From: DASXMX01 sp036794395
GTDB lineage: Bacteria > Planctomycetota > Phycisphaerae > Tepidisphaerales > Tepidisphaeraceae
Assembly (NCBI GenBank): GCA_036794395.1
Contig: DAIRGS010000066.1
Span: forward strand, 1 to 26,029
DNA: 26,029 nt
Direction of reading: 5' to 3'
The notes under the pieces are model-generated. The model searched no databases, was not told the origin of the DNA, and saw only the letters and a list, made by a program, of their open reading frames with translations. The position numbers and the translations under genes were made by a program. Shown piece after piece: positions 1-7,461 of the stretch (positions within the stretch are counted from its first letter, which is position 1; each line of letters begins with the position of its first letter).

Positions 1-79
1 GCACCAATAGCGCCTCCCCCTGCCGCGCCAGGTACGCGCCATCGGTCGTCACAAACAGCGTGTTCAGGTGATGTGTCAT
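1..79 (-). CDS. cas1: CRISPR-associated endonuclease Cas1, N-terminal fragment (runs off the window)
   Basis: Reading the minus strand from an ATG at 77-79 gives MTHHLNTLFVTTDGAYLA followed by RQGEALLV, open to the window edge. This is the opening beta-strand pattern of Cas1 (LNTLfVTtdGAYLaxxGexl), the integrase subunit that inserts new spacers into CRISPR arrays with Cas2. The version resembles subtype I-C Cas1, where cas4 normally lies just upstream. Here no cas4 is visible upstream: a short frame ends in a TGA overlapping the ATG, but it has a TAA a few codons earlier, and beyond it lies an inverted repeat. Only 26 codons are seen, so the subtype and the intactness of the gene are unknown. 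Identification rests on recalled family sequence. Confidence 0.72.
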   Translation of the reverse strand, partial: MTHHLNTLFVTTDGAYLARQGEALLV

Positions 80-140
80 TCCGATCCCAACAACATGGTG
101 CCTCCCGATCGACTTTATCGTTAGCCCAAAAAATTCAGAC

Positions 141-291
141 TAACCACGAAGACACGAAAGCACGAAGAAAGATCTATGGTTTGCGCGTTTGTGATTCGCG
201 AACTTGCGGAAATCCAAATCGCGACGAATGTCGCCCAACTCGACATCATTGTTTAAGTTCTTCGTGTCTTCGTGCCTTCGTGCCTTGTGGT
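141..291. repeat. MITE-like inverted repeat with tandem cacgaag arms
   Basis: A left arm of about 30 bases at 141-170 (starting taaccacgaagacacgaa) is mirrored by a right arm at 259-291 (ttcttcgtgtcttcgtgcc onward). Each arm is built from repeats of a 9-10 base unit around acgaagac/acgaaggc. The core of about 90 bases has no convincing gene. Repeats of this kind are, from memory, dispersed in planctomycete and related genomes and probably non-autonomous. This copy lies directly upstream of the cas1 start. Confidence 0.7.
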
Positions 292-302
292 GAATCATCC
301 GC

Positions 303-326
303 GTTAGCGGCCCCGCTTGCGGGGCG
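303..326. repeat. Short hairpin repeat, third partial copy of a dispersed element
   Basis: The sequence gttagcggccccgcttgc followed by ggggcg forms a stem (ccccgc / gcgggg). It matches, in reverse complement, the core of the roughly 104-base repeats at 8368-8471 and 13985-14087, with one base missing and one substitution. Only the hairpin core is present here. It supplies the last codons and the stop codon of the small minus-strand gene at 304-528. Confidence 0.55.
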
Positions 327-528
327 TGTGAGGGCCCGCCCCCAGCGACGCCGTGTACAGATCCTGAATCGCCCCGCGCGCATCGAGTGCCTTGGCGAAT
401 ACCGGATCCTCCAGTGGCCAATGCTGCTTTTGCATCCGCTCGCAAAGCTTGTTGAGATAATCAAGCTGGCGTTTCACCTCGGCGCGGAGCTTGTCGGCCT
501 GCGCGGCTTGAATCGTTCTGGAGTCCAT
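304..528 (-). CDS. Small conserved-looking protein of unknown function
   Basis: A 74-residue minus-strand frame starting MDSRTIQAAQADKLRAEV. It reads as an amphipathic helical protein, with long helices over residues 5-35 and a WPLEDPVF segment near 42-49 that then continues AKALDARGAIQDLYTA. It resembles small planctomycete hypothetical proteins I recall, but no function is known to me. The natural end seems to be near ASLGAG. The final residues TPRKRGR and the TAA are contributed by the hairpin repeat, so the original C-terminus may have been altered. The ribosome binding site is weak. It lies upstream of cas1 on the same strand, separated by an inverted repeat, and there is no evidence that it belongs to the CRISPR system. 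Confidence 0.5.
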   Translation of the reverse strand: MDSRTIQAAQADKLRAEVKRQLDYLNKLCERMQKQHWPLEDPVFAKALDARGAIQDLYTASLGAGPHTPRKRGR

Positions 529-810
529 CGCTTGCCATCGTGGCCAATGACGCCCGAGGGGGCAACACTGGAATTATGAGGTTTGGACAGTGCAAAACGA
601 TTCAACGGCGTAGCAGTTTAACGCAGGCCATTCCATCTCTCACGACGCAATCCGCACGATTCGATAATTTGGTTTGAACTGTCGGCGCGCCCACGCGTAG
701 CCTCAGATATCAAGTCTTACAAACCAGTCGCCCGCGCTCTTCTCGCAAGAGGATGGGCCGGGCAATCATATCACCGGGCGGCCAGTACGGCGCTGAAGGG
801 AAAACGGGTC

Positions 811-1725
811 ATGCGGTGGGTGGCGATATTATTTCTCTCGTGCGCGGCGGCAGGACCTTCAACCGGCCCGAGCGGGCAATTCTGGGATGGGAAGACTTGG
901 AATTTCAGTCTGATCTCAGGAACCACGGAAGAGGTGGGGGAAAAGGTCAATCGGGACGTGCGCAGATTTAGGATTCGCTGCGCGGAAATTCAGGAAAACC
1001 TCACACTTGAGGAGCGGAGGATTTCGGGGAGGCAGGCAAGAATCATCGAGACCCTTCACGTCTCGAAGGACTATCAGTTAAAGCTAAAAGACGCCGATCA
1101 GACAGAAAAGGATTTGGTCGCCTCGCGCAAGGCCCACACCGGCGCGGCATCGATCAGCCTTAGTTCTAAACTGAATCACCTGCGATCAGATCTGGCAAGC
1201 ATGGAGGCGGTCGCCCTTGCATCGGATTTGGAAATAAAGAAATCGGTTGAACAAGCATCCAGTTATTCGAAATCTTTAAGCACCTATAAGGACTCGCTCG
1301 CACAGGCCGAGCAGTGGCGGGCAACGACCGTCGATGCGATGCGGAATTCTTTGCTGCTGCGTTGGCCACTCAAAGAGAGTAGCAAAGGGCTGGTTGGTAA
1401 AACGAAGTCCATTGCAGAGTTTCAAAACGCAGTTGAACGAGTCGATGGCAGTCGGATTGCATCAAGATTTGACAACATGATGATCGCATATGCAGTGGAA
1501 TGGGAAAGCACCGTTGAGGAACACGAGAAAATCACGACAAATAAAGTCTCGTTCCATCCATTTGTGACTGCGGAGAACGCTGACAAAAACGTTGCGATGG
1601 AAGTCGTTTCGGTCGACACAGATCCAATTGAGGGGATTGTGATCGGCGTTAGGTTCACCCGCGTTAAACTTCGCCCTTGCGCCGACGATCCGATTTCACA
1701 ACTAATGAAGGCGATTGGAGACTGA
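811..1725 (+). CDS. Secreted or lipid-anchored coiled-coil protein, unknown function
   Basis: A 304-residue protein. The N-terminus MRWVAILFLSCAAAG is a short hydrophobic signal; Cys11 follows FLS, a loose lipobox, so it may be a lipoprotein. Residues of about 40-200 are charged and heptad-like (for example EIQENLTLEERRISGRQARI), predicting long coiled coils. The last 60 residues look like a small globular beta domain. No family is recognised. It is the only convincing plus-strand gene in the integrase-linked region and its base composition looks more AT-rich than the flagellar cluster, as judged by eye. A gaaggg motif lies about 12 bases before the ATG. The 230 bases before it hold no gene that I can support. 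Confidence 0.6.
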   Translation: MRWVAILFLSCAAAGPSTGPSGQFWDGKTWNFSLISGTTEEVGEKVNRDVRRFRIRCAEIQENLTLEERRISGRQARIIETLHVSKDYQLKLKDADQTEKDLVASRKAHTGAASISLSSKLNHLRSDLASMEAVALASDLEIKKSVEQASSYSKSLSTYKDSLAQAEQWRATTVDAMRNSLLLRWPLKESSKGLVGKTKSIAEFQNAVERVDGSRIASRFDNMMIAYAVEWESTVEEHEKITTNKVSFHPFVTAENADKNVAMEVVSVDTDPIEGIVIGVRFTRVKLRPCADDPISQLMKAIGD

Positions 1726-1827
1726 ACGGCCGCAAGACCGTGCGATGCGCCTTGCCCGGACGATCCAAAGTGGGCTACCCACGCAGCGGGCGGGTGTGAT
1801 GGATTGCTTCGATGAAAATCAGACAGT

Positions 1828-2334
1828 TCAGCGCGATGTCGTCGATCCGGCGCCGTAAAGCTCCGCAATCTTCGGAGCCAGCAACTTGGCCATATGCTCA
1901 AACCCCGCCGGCGACAAATGCACCCCGTCCGCGAAGTCCTCATCGGTGAGTTGAACGCCAGGGTTGAAATACTCCGCGTGCTCATCTTTGAGCCCGGTGA
2001 GCCCTTCGTTGCATTTGCGGGCCTCAGCGGCGTACTGGTCGCTGCGCGGTAACAAGCCAAGTATCAGAATCTTCGAATCGGGTAGTTTTTGCTGGATAAT
2101 TCCGGCCAAGTGCAAAATTCCCAACGTCGTAAGGCTCGCGTCGTCATGCCCCAAGGCGATGTTGTTCGTGCCGATCAGCAGCACGACAACCTTTGGGTTG
2201 ATACCATCGAGTTCCCCGTTCTGAACCCGCCAAAATCCCATCCGATGGATCGTCGGGTGCGCATCATCGTCGCAATTGCCGCCCTGATTATCGGCGGGCT
2301 GATTGCCAATTTCGGGAAAACTGGAGGAAAGCAA
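1828..2334 (-). pseudogene. SGNH/GDSL hydrolase remnant lacking its N-terminal third
   Basis: The frame carries the later blocks of a GDSL/SGNH esterase of the PAF-acetylhydrolase-beta type: WRVQNGELDG, then block III VVVLLIGTNN, then block V DGVHLSPAGF with the catalytic Asp and His, ending normally with KIAELYG. The block I GDS serine and the region before it are missing. Recognisable homology starts only around base 2253, and the upstream 27 residues of the open frame are unlike the family, with only a TTG to start on. It is therefore most likely a 5'-truncated, inactive gene. The lost part is not visible in other frames nearby. The truncation point is close to the end of the unknown module at 2340. 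Confidence 0.65.
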
Positions 2335-2339
2335 ACTTC

Positions 2340-3572
2340 CTACGAGTTCACAAGTTCTATAATTTCCGGCGGAACATGCACACGCGGCGGTTCTTCGGCT
2401 TTCTTGTAAAGAGCCTTGATAAGAACCTGATACACCTCAATTGCGGCATCTCGATGAAGTTTCAGCGTCGCCAATAGAACCGAATCGACACTAACACTTA
2501 GCCCAGGCGCATCACTCAGCTTGATGCTTTTATCCTGCTTCAAAATGCGCCGTACGTTCTTGATTTTGAACCCTGTATATACATCTGTTTTCAGATCCCG
2601 GAACACAGTCAAGTCGCTGTTCACGCGCTCGGCATACGACTCCTCCCCGGTCATATAACAAAAAATGCAGTCGCCACGCTTTGAATAACAGGCTCGCGTA
2701 GAGTCGAATCTCCCTGGTGCAAGAGATCCTGGGAGGTTGAGGACGACGTCAACATCCAATGGGTGCGGATTGCCGAAACGAAGCCGCCAATCACGCGGAT
2801 AGCCCGGTTCGCTAGAGTCTTCTGCCACCCAATCCCAATCGAAAACACAGTTGTCGGTATCGGCAAACACCAAGTAAACCATTCCGGCAGGCGCTGGTCC
2901 GGGCGTACCGCTATTGTCAAACGTTCGCCGAGGCCGTCCACAGAAGATCCACCCATCATTAACGGTCGGTGAGGCGTCATCTCCTCTGGCCAGCCCCTTA
3001 AACACGGAGGTCGGCGAGAGCACGACTTGTCGAGCGCAGTTCATTAACCCGTAGGTAACGTATTGCGGTTGCGAGGCCAGATGCTCTAAATCGTCATCAT
3101 CAAGTTTCAAGACCTGCGGTTTGGATCTGCGCCTGCTCTCTAGCTGTGCGCGTTCGCCTGCCCAACTGTCCGGATCTCCAAGCTTAAATCTCGCCTCCGC
3201 GGCTGAAGCCCGTTGTCCTTCATAGTCACGCCCAGACTTTACTGCCGATTGCTTGCCGTCTACGGCCCGAAGGAAGTCGGATACCTGTTGAAGCAACTCA
3301 ACTGGGATGAGAACCTTTTTGCCACCGTAGGTTATTAGGGTTGGACCCTGGGTCGAGTCCGCAATTTCATAGGTTCCAGTGATTGCATCTCGCACCAGAG
3401 CAGCGAGTAGCGACAACGATCGCACCCGCGGCTGAGATTCAGATCCGAGCGTGCCACTTGCAAGTTCATAAAATACTTCTGGGGCAGAATCGAAAATCTT
3501 GATCAATTCAAGCCATGCAGGCTCTCCCTGGCCTTGGCCCAACACCGCGAGAACGCGTTCTTCCATTGTCAT
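2340..3572 (-). CDS. Unknown protein, second gene of a coupled two-gene module
   Basis: A 410-residue soluble-looking protein with no signal peptide or membrane segment. I recognise no named domain. What can be seen: a helical N-terminal region (1-110) and a charged linker near 115-165 (SWAGERAQLESRRRSKPQ). A compact central segment, about 185-270, is rich in aromatics and conserved-looking positions (NDGWIFCGRPRRTF, then APAGMVYLVFADTDNCVFDW, then PRDW). A GDCIFCYM CxxC pair lies near 305-312, and a helical C-terminus closes the protein. The ATG overlaps the TGA of the preceding gene in an ATGA, so the two are translationally coupled and probably act together. The position beside an integrase suggests accessory cargo such as defence, which is inference only. 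Confidence 0.7.
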   Translation of the reverse strand: MTMEERVLAVLGQGQGEPAWLELIKIFDSAPEVFYELASGTLGSESQPRVRSLSLLAALVRDAITGTYEIADSTQGPTLITYGGKKVLIPVELLQQVSDFLRAVDGKQSAVKSGRDYEGQRASAAEARFKLGDPDSWAGERAQLESRRRSKPQVLKLDDDDLEHLASQPQYVTYGLMNCARQVVLSPTSVFKGLARGDDASPTVNDGWIFCGRPRRTFDNSGTPGPAPAGMVYLVFADTDNCVFDWDWVAEDSSEPGYPRDWRLRFGNPHPLDVDVVLNLPGSLAPGRFDSTRACYSKRGDCIFCYMTGEESYAERVNSDLTVFRDLKTDVYTGFKIKNVRRILKQDKSIKLSDAPGLSVSVDSVLLATLKLHRDAAIEVYQVLIKALYKKAEEPPRVHVPPEIIELVNS

Positions 3573-4708
3573 CGCTCGCTCCCGAGTGAGTCTTCAGCAA
3601 CTTCTCCGAGTCCTAAGGCTTGTCCGATTCCCATGATTTCGTAGTCCCGGTCCATAACACTGTGCAAATAGGTAAAGAAGAGATCGTCACGTTCCACCAC
3701 ATGCTCCCGACGACTCCGACTCTCGTCGAAGTAAACTGTTGGAATCGTTTCGTCGGTGTGGTACAGCCCCTTGTAGCGGTTTTCGCTGTAATGAGCGAGA
3801 TTGCCGAAAATCTGTTCCCTCTTCTTGAACGACGGGCTGTCCGAATCTTCGGGAAACGTCCCTCGATCAGTCAGCCAGGTGCCGCGACTGCTACCCGCAA
3901 TAAAGGGCGAGATTGTCTCCATCGCCTTTCGAAGCGCCCAGTACACCAGTTTATCTCTGACGACGTCATCGAGTTTGGCGGCAATTTCGGGTTGCGCGCG
4001 AAGCTTTCGCTCAACTTGAGTTCGGGCCATGTGCCCAACTGAATTCATCGAGAAAACCATTCCACCCGGAATCCGATGATCGCTCCACCATCTTCCATCT
4101 GCTTGAGCCGAAAAATAGTTCACGCCAACCTTCCACCGTCGCCACTCTCTGTCGTTGGTCACCTTGAGGAGCAATTCATCCAAGTGAATATGATCGAAAT
4201 CGCCAGCCCCCAGGTAAAGTCCACACAAAGCCGAGGCGAGTTTCTGCAATCGCGAATCAGCGCGCGCAGTCGAGATTCGTTGCGAGATCGCCGCGATTAA
4301 AAAACCGTGACTGTCCCCGGCCGACGCCGTCCTTCGCCAATCTTGGCGATCGCGTTGGATTATCCGACGGATCTTTTGATCGCTTTGCTCTAAATCATTG
4401 TCCGTGAGCATGCAGAAGGCAAGCCGGTCTCGCCTCGCCTCCATACGTCCAAACAGGCATGGCTGAAAGTCTGCCAGCCATTTCGCTAGCGATTCCGCCT
4501 TTTCGCTTCTTGACCGACTTGGATCAAGCACAACCTCGTGACACTGAAGCATGTCCTCCGAAAAAGGATTCGCCTCACGCCAAGGATCTTCGTGAAGTTC
4601 TGCGACAGCGTCGCTAATTACCCAAGTCTCTGGATCCACACGCCGCTCCGTCGCGATCTGGTGCACACTCAAAGCCGTGATTGTGCAGGGGCTAAGCCCG
4701 GTCGTCAA
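3569..4708 (-). CDS. Unknown protein, first gene of a coupled two-gene module
   Basis: A 379-residue cytosolic-looking protein that I cannot assign to a family. It has a helical, Arg-rich N-terminal half (for example RRIIQRDRQDWRRTASAG near 145). A distinctive central stretch near 190-235 holds HIHLDELLLKV, WWSDHRIPGG and FSMNSVGHM. The acidic C-terminus (residues about 320-375) holds VYFDESR and FFTYLHSVMDRDYE. The HIHLDE and WWSDHR clusters could be catalytic or metal-binding, but this is a guess. The start is a TTG at 4706-4708 overlapping an upstream TGA; a GTG at 4664-4666 is an equally possible start. It ends in ATGA with the next gene. The 237 bases before it, up to the integrase stop, hold no gene I can support. 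Confidence 0.68.
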   Translation of the reverse strand: MTTGLSPCTITALSVHQIATERRVDPETWVISDAVAELHEDPWREANPFSEDMLQCHEVVLDPSRSRSEKAESLAKWLADFQPCLFGRMEARRDRLAFCMLTDNDLEQSDQKIRRIIQRDRQDWRRTASAGDSHGFLIAAISQRISTARADSRLQKLASALCGLYLGAGDFDHIHLDELLLKVTNDREWRRWKVGVNYFSAQADGRWWSDHRIPGGMVFSMNSVGHMARTQVERKLRAQPEIAAKLDDVVRDKLVYWALRKAMETISPFIAGSSRGTWLTDRGTFPEDSDSPSFKKREQIFGNLAHYSENRYKGLYHTDETIPTVYFDESRSRREHVVERDDLFFTYLHSVMDRDYEIMGIGQALGLGEVAEDSLGSER

Positions 4709-4945
4709 ATTTCGGACATGGATTCAGCGGTCACACCAGCACCTCCCAACACCATGCGCCACTCCACTCGGCCAGAACGGGCAATTGCAGGGACGGAAAA
4801 CCGCCACATGAGAAGCTGTGGCACTCCCGCCCTTCTGCCAGTGGCGATATCCGCAAGATCTTTGAGCACTTGGAAAGATCTGACGTCCACGTTACTCGGC
4901 GTTCTATCTCAAATTCACAATCGCCTTGACCCGCCCCGCTTCTGG

Positions 4946-6226
4946 CTATCCCACTTCTGCGGTAATTCGCTCCGCCAGCGACGTGTTTTTCTCGGCGTAC
5001 ATTTCGGTGATTCGCATGGTCTTCTGCCCCAGCATCACCTGCGCGCCTTCGAGCCCATAATCCCGCCGGAAGTTGGTTGCGGCGTTGTGCCTGAGTTGGT
5101 GCGGGTGCCATCGGGGTATCAACCGCTCATCGTCACCGATCACCCTACCGCCCTTCTCCCACGCGTCGGCTTTGTCGCACGCCCTCAGAATCGCACGGGC
5201 GTATGAGTGCTTGTTGTAGGTGTCCTTTGGTGCCCGCTTGGGATTCTTCACGCGGTTGGTGCCCGGTCGATTCCCGCAACTCATTGGGGTTCCGCCTTGC
5301 TGCCGGCGTTCAAACGATTTTGCCCGGCGCTCGGCTTCGGCGTCGATGGGTGAGAATAAGGTTGCTTGGGGGTTGGGTTTAAGGAATTGGGTAATGATGT
5401 CTTTCGCGCGCGGCCCGAAGTGGATCACGCGCTGGTGCCCGTGGTGCGCCGTCTTATGCGATGCCGGCGTGTATCGCCACGATGGCTTGCTCGTGTCGAT
5501 GTCGCAACCCCGAAGCTTGAACAACTCGCCCCCGCGGGCGCCCGTGATAGATTGAAGCTCCAGCAGTCCCGCCGCCTGTCGCGATAAGAAGGGTACCACC
5601 GCCTCGACGTACGCTTGGGGGATTGTGGTCACCGGCGCTGTCTCCCGTGCTTCTGTGCGGCCTTGGCGCAACGCCTGGATGGCGGATAGCCCGTGATGGA
5701 CTGACGCGGGAATCATTTCCTCTGCCGCTGCCCACTTGAACACGTGGCGAAGGCGGGAGGTCTGGCGGTTGGCGTAGGTCCTCGACCAACCCGCTGCCGT
5801 CTTTTCGATGCCCGTTGTCGAATCCTTTTCCTTGCGGGGTTTGATCATCTCCTCGCGGAGCGCCCGAAGCTTCAGCGGCCCGAAGTCCGCGGCGGGAAGG
5901 CGACCGTAAAGGCGTTTGAGGTGGCGGAGCGCCAGTTTGAAGTTCTCATACTCCCCGGTGCTCGTGCCGTCCGGGTGACGGTAATACTTCGCGGCGTAGT
6001 CGCTGAAACGAGCGATGACGTGCAGGATCGTCACTTCTTCCGGTGCCGTGGGCAGCGTGCGACCGTTGGCCATCCACTCGGCAATCAGGCGGTTGTACTT
6101 CTCGCGGCTGGCGGCGGTGCCGTGCGCAGCGAGAAGGATCTGCCGGCCGTCGAGGTAGACGGTGGCTTGTCCAGATTGTTTGTGACGGCAATAAGAGGGG
6201 ACGCGATCGGCGGAGAGTTTCGGCAT
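4946..6226 (-). CDS. Tyrosine recombinase / site-specific integrase
   Basis: A 426-residue phage-type integrase, probably responsible for inserting this region at the adjacent tRNA-Val gene. An N-terminal SAM-like core-binding domain spans roughly residues 60-185. The catalytic domain then carries Arg231 in TGARGGEL, Lys258 in SHKTAHHG, His376 and Arg379 in HPHQLRH, and the nucleophile Tyr410 in ITEMYAE. The second histidine position reads Gln400 (VMLGQKTMRIT), where LGH is the usual form; this substitution occurs in some integrases but may lower activity. I chose the ATG at 6224-6226 (MPKLSADRVPSYCRHK) because the family begins there and CGGAG precedes it; an in-frame start 17 codons upstream is less likely. 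It lies 117 bases beyond the tRNA 3' end, transcribed in the same direction. Confidence 0.9.
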   Translation of the reverse strand: MPKLSADRVPSYCRHKQSGQATVYLDGRQILLAAHGTAASREKYNRLIAEWMANGRTLPTAPEEVTILHVIARFSDYAAKYYRHPDGTSTGEYENFKLALRHLKRLYGRLPAADFGPLKLRALREEMIKPRKEKDSTTGIEKTAAGWSRTYANRQTSRLRHVFKWAAAEEMIPASVHHGLSAIQALRQGRTEARETAPVTTIPQAYVEAVVPFLSRQAAGLLELQSITGARGGELFKLRGCDIDTSKPSWRYTPASHKTAHHGHQRVIHFGPRAKDIITQFLKPNPQATLFSPIDAEAERRAKSFERRQQGGTPMSCGNRPGTNRVKNPKRAPKDTYNKHSYARAILRACDKADAWEKGGRVIGDDERLIPRWHPHQLRHNAATNFRRDYGLEGAQVMLGQKTMRITEMYAEKNTSLAERITAEVG

Positions 6227-6248
6227 GGCGGGCTCCGAAAAGCGGGAA

Positions 6249-6265
6249 ACCAGAAGTATTCTGGT
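6249..6265. promoter_or_regulatory. Perfect 7-base inverted repeat upstream of the integrase
   Basis: ACCAGAA at 6249-6255 and TTCTGGT at 6259-6265 are separated by gta, 23 bases before the integrase ATG. It could be an operator or an integrase arm-binding site; the position supports either, and nothing else identifies it. Confidence 0.3.
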
Positions 6266-6342
6266 ATTCCTCAGCATCTCAGGGCCGCTCTTGCCACCGT
6301 GACAAGGTACGTTACTTCAACGTTCGGCGTATCTTACGGTCA

Positions 6343-6416
6343 TGGGCGATACAGGGCTCGAACCTGTGACCCCCAGCGTGTCATGCTGGTGCGCTAGCCA
6401 ACTGCGCCAATCGCCC
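6343..6416 (-). tRNA. tRNA-Val (anticodon GAC)
   Basis: The minus strand folds into a full cloverleaf. The acceptor stem GGGCGAT pairs with ATCGCCC (7 bp) and the discriminator is A. The D stem is GCGC/GCGC, the anticodon stem CCAGC/GCTGG encloses loop ATGACAC with anticodon GAC, and the T stem ACAGG/CCTGT has loop TTCGAGC. GAC reads GUC and GUU valine codons. CCA is not encoded (TGA follows the discriminator). The 3' end faces the integrase, making this gene the probable attachment site. Confidence 0.96.
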
Positions 6417-6462
6417 GTGTTTCGTGGCTGACTTTCTTCAAAGTCGTGCCACCGAAGGTGGG

Positions 6463-6492
6463 ATTATAGTCGGGGATGGCATATGAGGGCAA
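6463..6492 (-). promoter_or_regulatory. Candidate sigma70 promoter of tRNA-Val
   Basis: On the minus strand a perfect TATAAT (6463-6468) is preceded, after 18 bases, by TTGCCC (6487-6492), half-matching TTGACA. It lies 46 bases upstream of the tRNA 5' end, and the leader contains a small CCACC-GAA-GGTGG hairpin. Confidence 0.6.
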
Positions 6493-6551
6493 GGGTTGTG
6501 CGGGAAGGAATTCGCTTGATAACTTTGCCCAGCTGGCCGGATTACTTTTGT

Positions 6552-7418
6552 TCACGCGGCTGCGCCGACGCGGTCGTCGCCATTGGGGCTGACGAATCCT
6601 AAGCTGGCCAAGACGGCGGCTACACCTCTGGCGAGGCTGGATTCGGGGTTGCCGGCTGGGGCGATCAGCTTTGCCGCTGCACGGGCGGCGGGCCGGGCGT
6701 GGCTCATGGCTACGCCCATACCAGCCCACGCAAGCATGGACACATCGTTGTTGCCATCGCCGAAGGTCAGGACTTCAGCCGCATCGATCTCGTGATATTT
6801 GGCTACCGCTGCCACCCCGGCGGCTTTAGTCGCGTCGCGAGAAGTAAATTCGATGAAGAAATCGTCGGTGACGGTGATCTCAAAACGCTCGTGATATCGG
6901 CCGCGAATTTGTGGGGCGAGTGACGCAATTGTGGACGGGGATGCGCCCCAAACAATCTTCTCGGCCCTCTCCCCTGCCAAGCCCTGAAGATTGTTGACTG
7001 AAACCGGATCGCGGCAATCTTTGATGTAGTGGTCCACCCAGCGTGAGCGTTCGTTGGCCACTACGCCGCGACGGGACCAGTGCATGACAGTCAAATCGCG
7101 GCGGGCTCCTTCTGCCAGAAGCTCGGCCACGTCGCGCGCGCCCAAGGTCGCTTCATGAAGCGGGCGGCTCTTCCGTGGGTCACGGGCCACAGCGCCCTGG
7201 GTCGATACGATAAAATCTTCGAGGCCCAGTTCGCGTTGAAACGGGAGCATATTGTCGTGACGCCGGCCCGAGGCCAGAATCACCCGGCAGCCCAGATTCT
7301 GAAGCCGGCGAATCGCATGGCGATTTTCGGACCCGATGCGCTTGTCGGGGCCGACCAGCGTTTGATCGATATCAATCGCGGCCAGCTTATAAGGGAAAAC
7401 GGGAGCGTTATGGGTCAT
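6552..7418 (-). CDS. Cof-type HAD-superfamily phosphatase
   Basis: A 288-residue HAD hydrolase of the Cof (type IIB) family, which dephosphorylates sugar phosphates and related small metabolites in the cytosol. Motif I is AIDIDQTLVG with nucleophile Asp16 and general acid Asp18; a Gln replaces the common Gly after it. Motif II is ILASGR around Ser50, motif III Lys is probably Lys198 in DATKAAG, and motif IV is TFGDGNNDVSML with Asp221 and Asp225. The cap domain spans about 85-185. An AGGAA precedes the ATG. It diverges from a DeoR-family repressor gene 88 bases away, a pairing that often goes with sugar-phosphate control. The substrate cannot be deduced. Confidence 0.88.
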   Translation of the reverse strand: MTHNAPVFPYKLAAIDIDQTLVGPDKRIGSENRHAIRRLQNLGCRVILASGRRHDNMLPFQRELGLEDFIVSTQGAVARDPRKSRPLHEATLGARDVAELLAEGARRDLTVMHWSRRGVVANERSRWVDHYIKDCRDPVSVNNLQGLAGERAEKIVWGASPSTIASLAPQIRGRYHERFEITVTDDFFIEFTSRDATKAAGVAAVAKYHEIDAAEVLTFGDGNNDVSMLAWAGMGVAMSHARPAARAAAKLIAPAGNPESSLARGVAAVLASLGFVSPNGDDRVGAAA

Positions 7419-7461
7419 AATTTATCGTTCCTGTTGCGCAATAAGCATAGTACGATAACCG

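Noticed and set aside
141..291. CRISPR array, because of repeated units next to cas1
   Set aside because: The units are adjacent tandem copies of about 10 bases in inverted arms, with no spacer-length unique segments between regular repeats.
4731..5111. Frames antisense to or overlapping the integrase 3' end and the following gap
   Set aside because: They are out-of-frame readings of GC-rich coding DNA with no protein-like composition.
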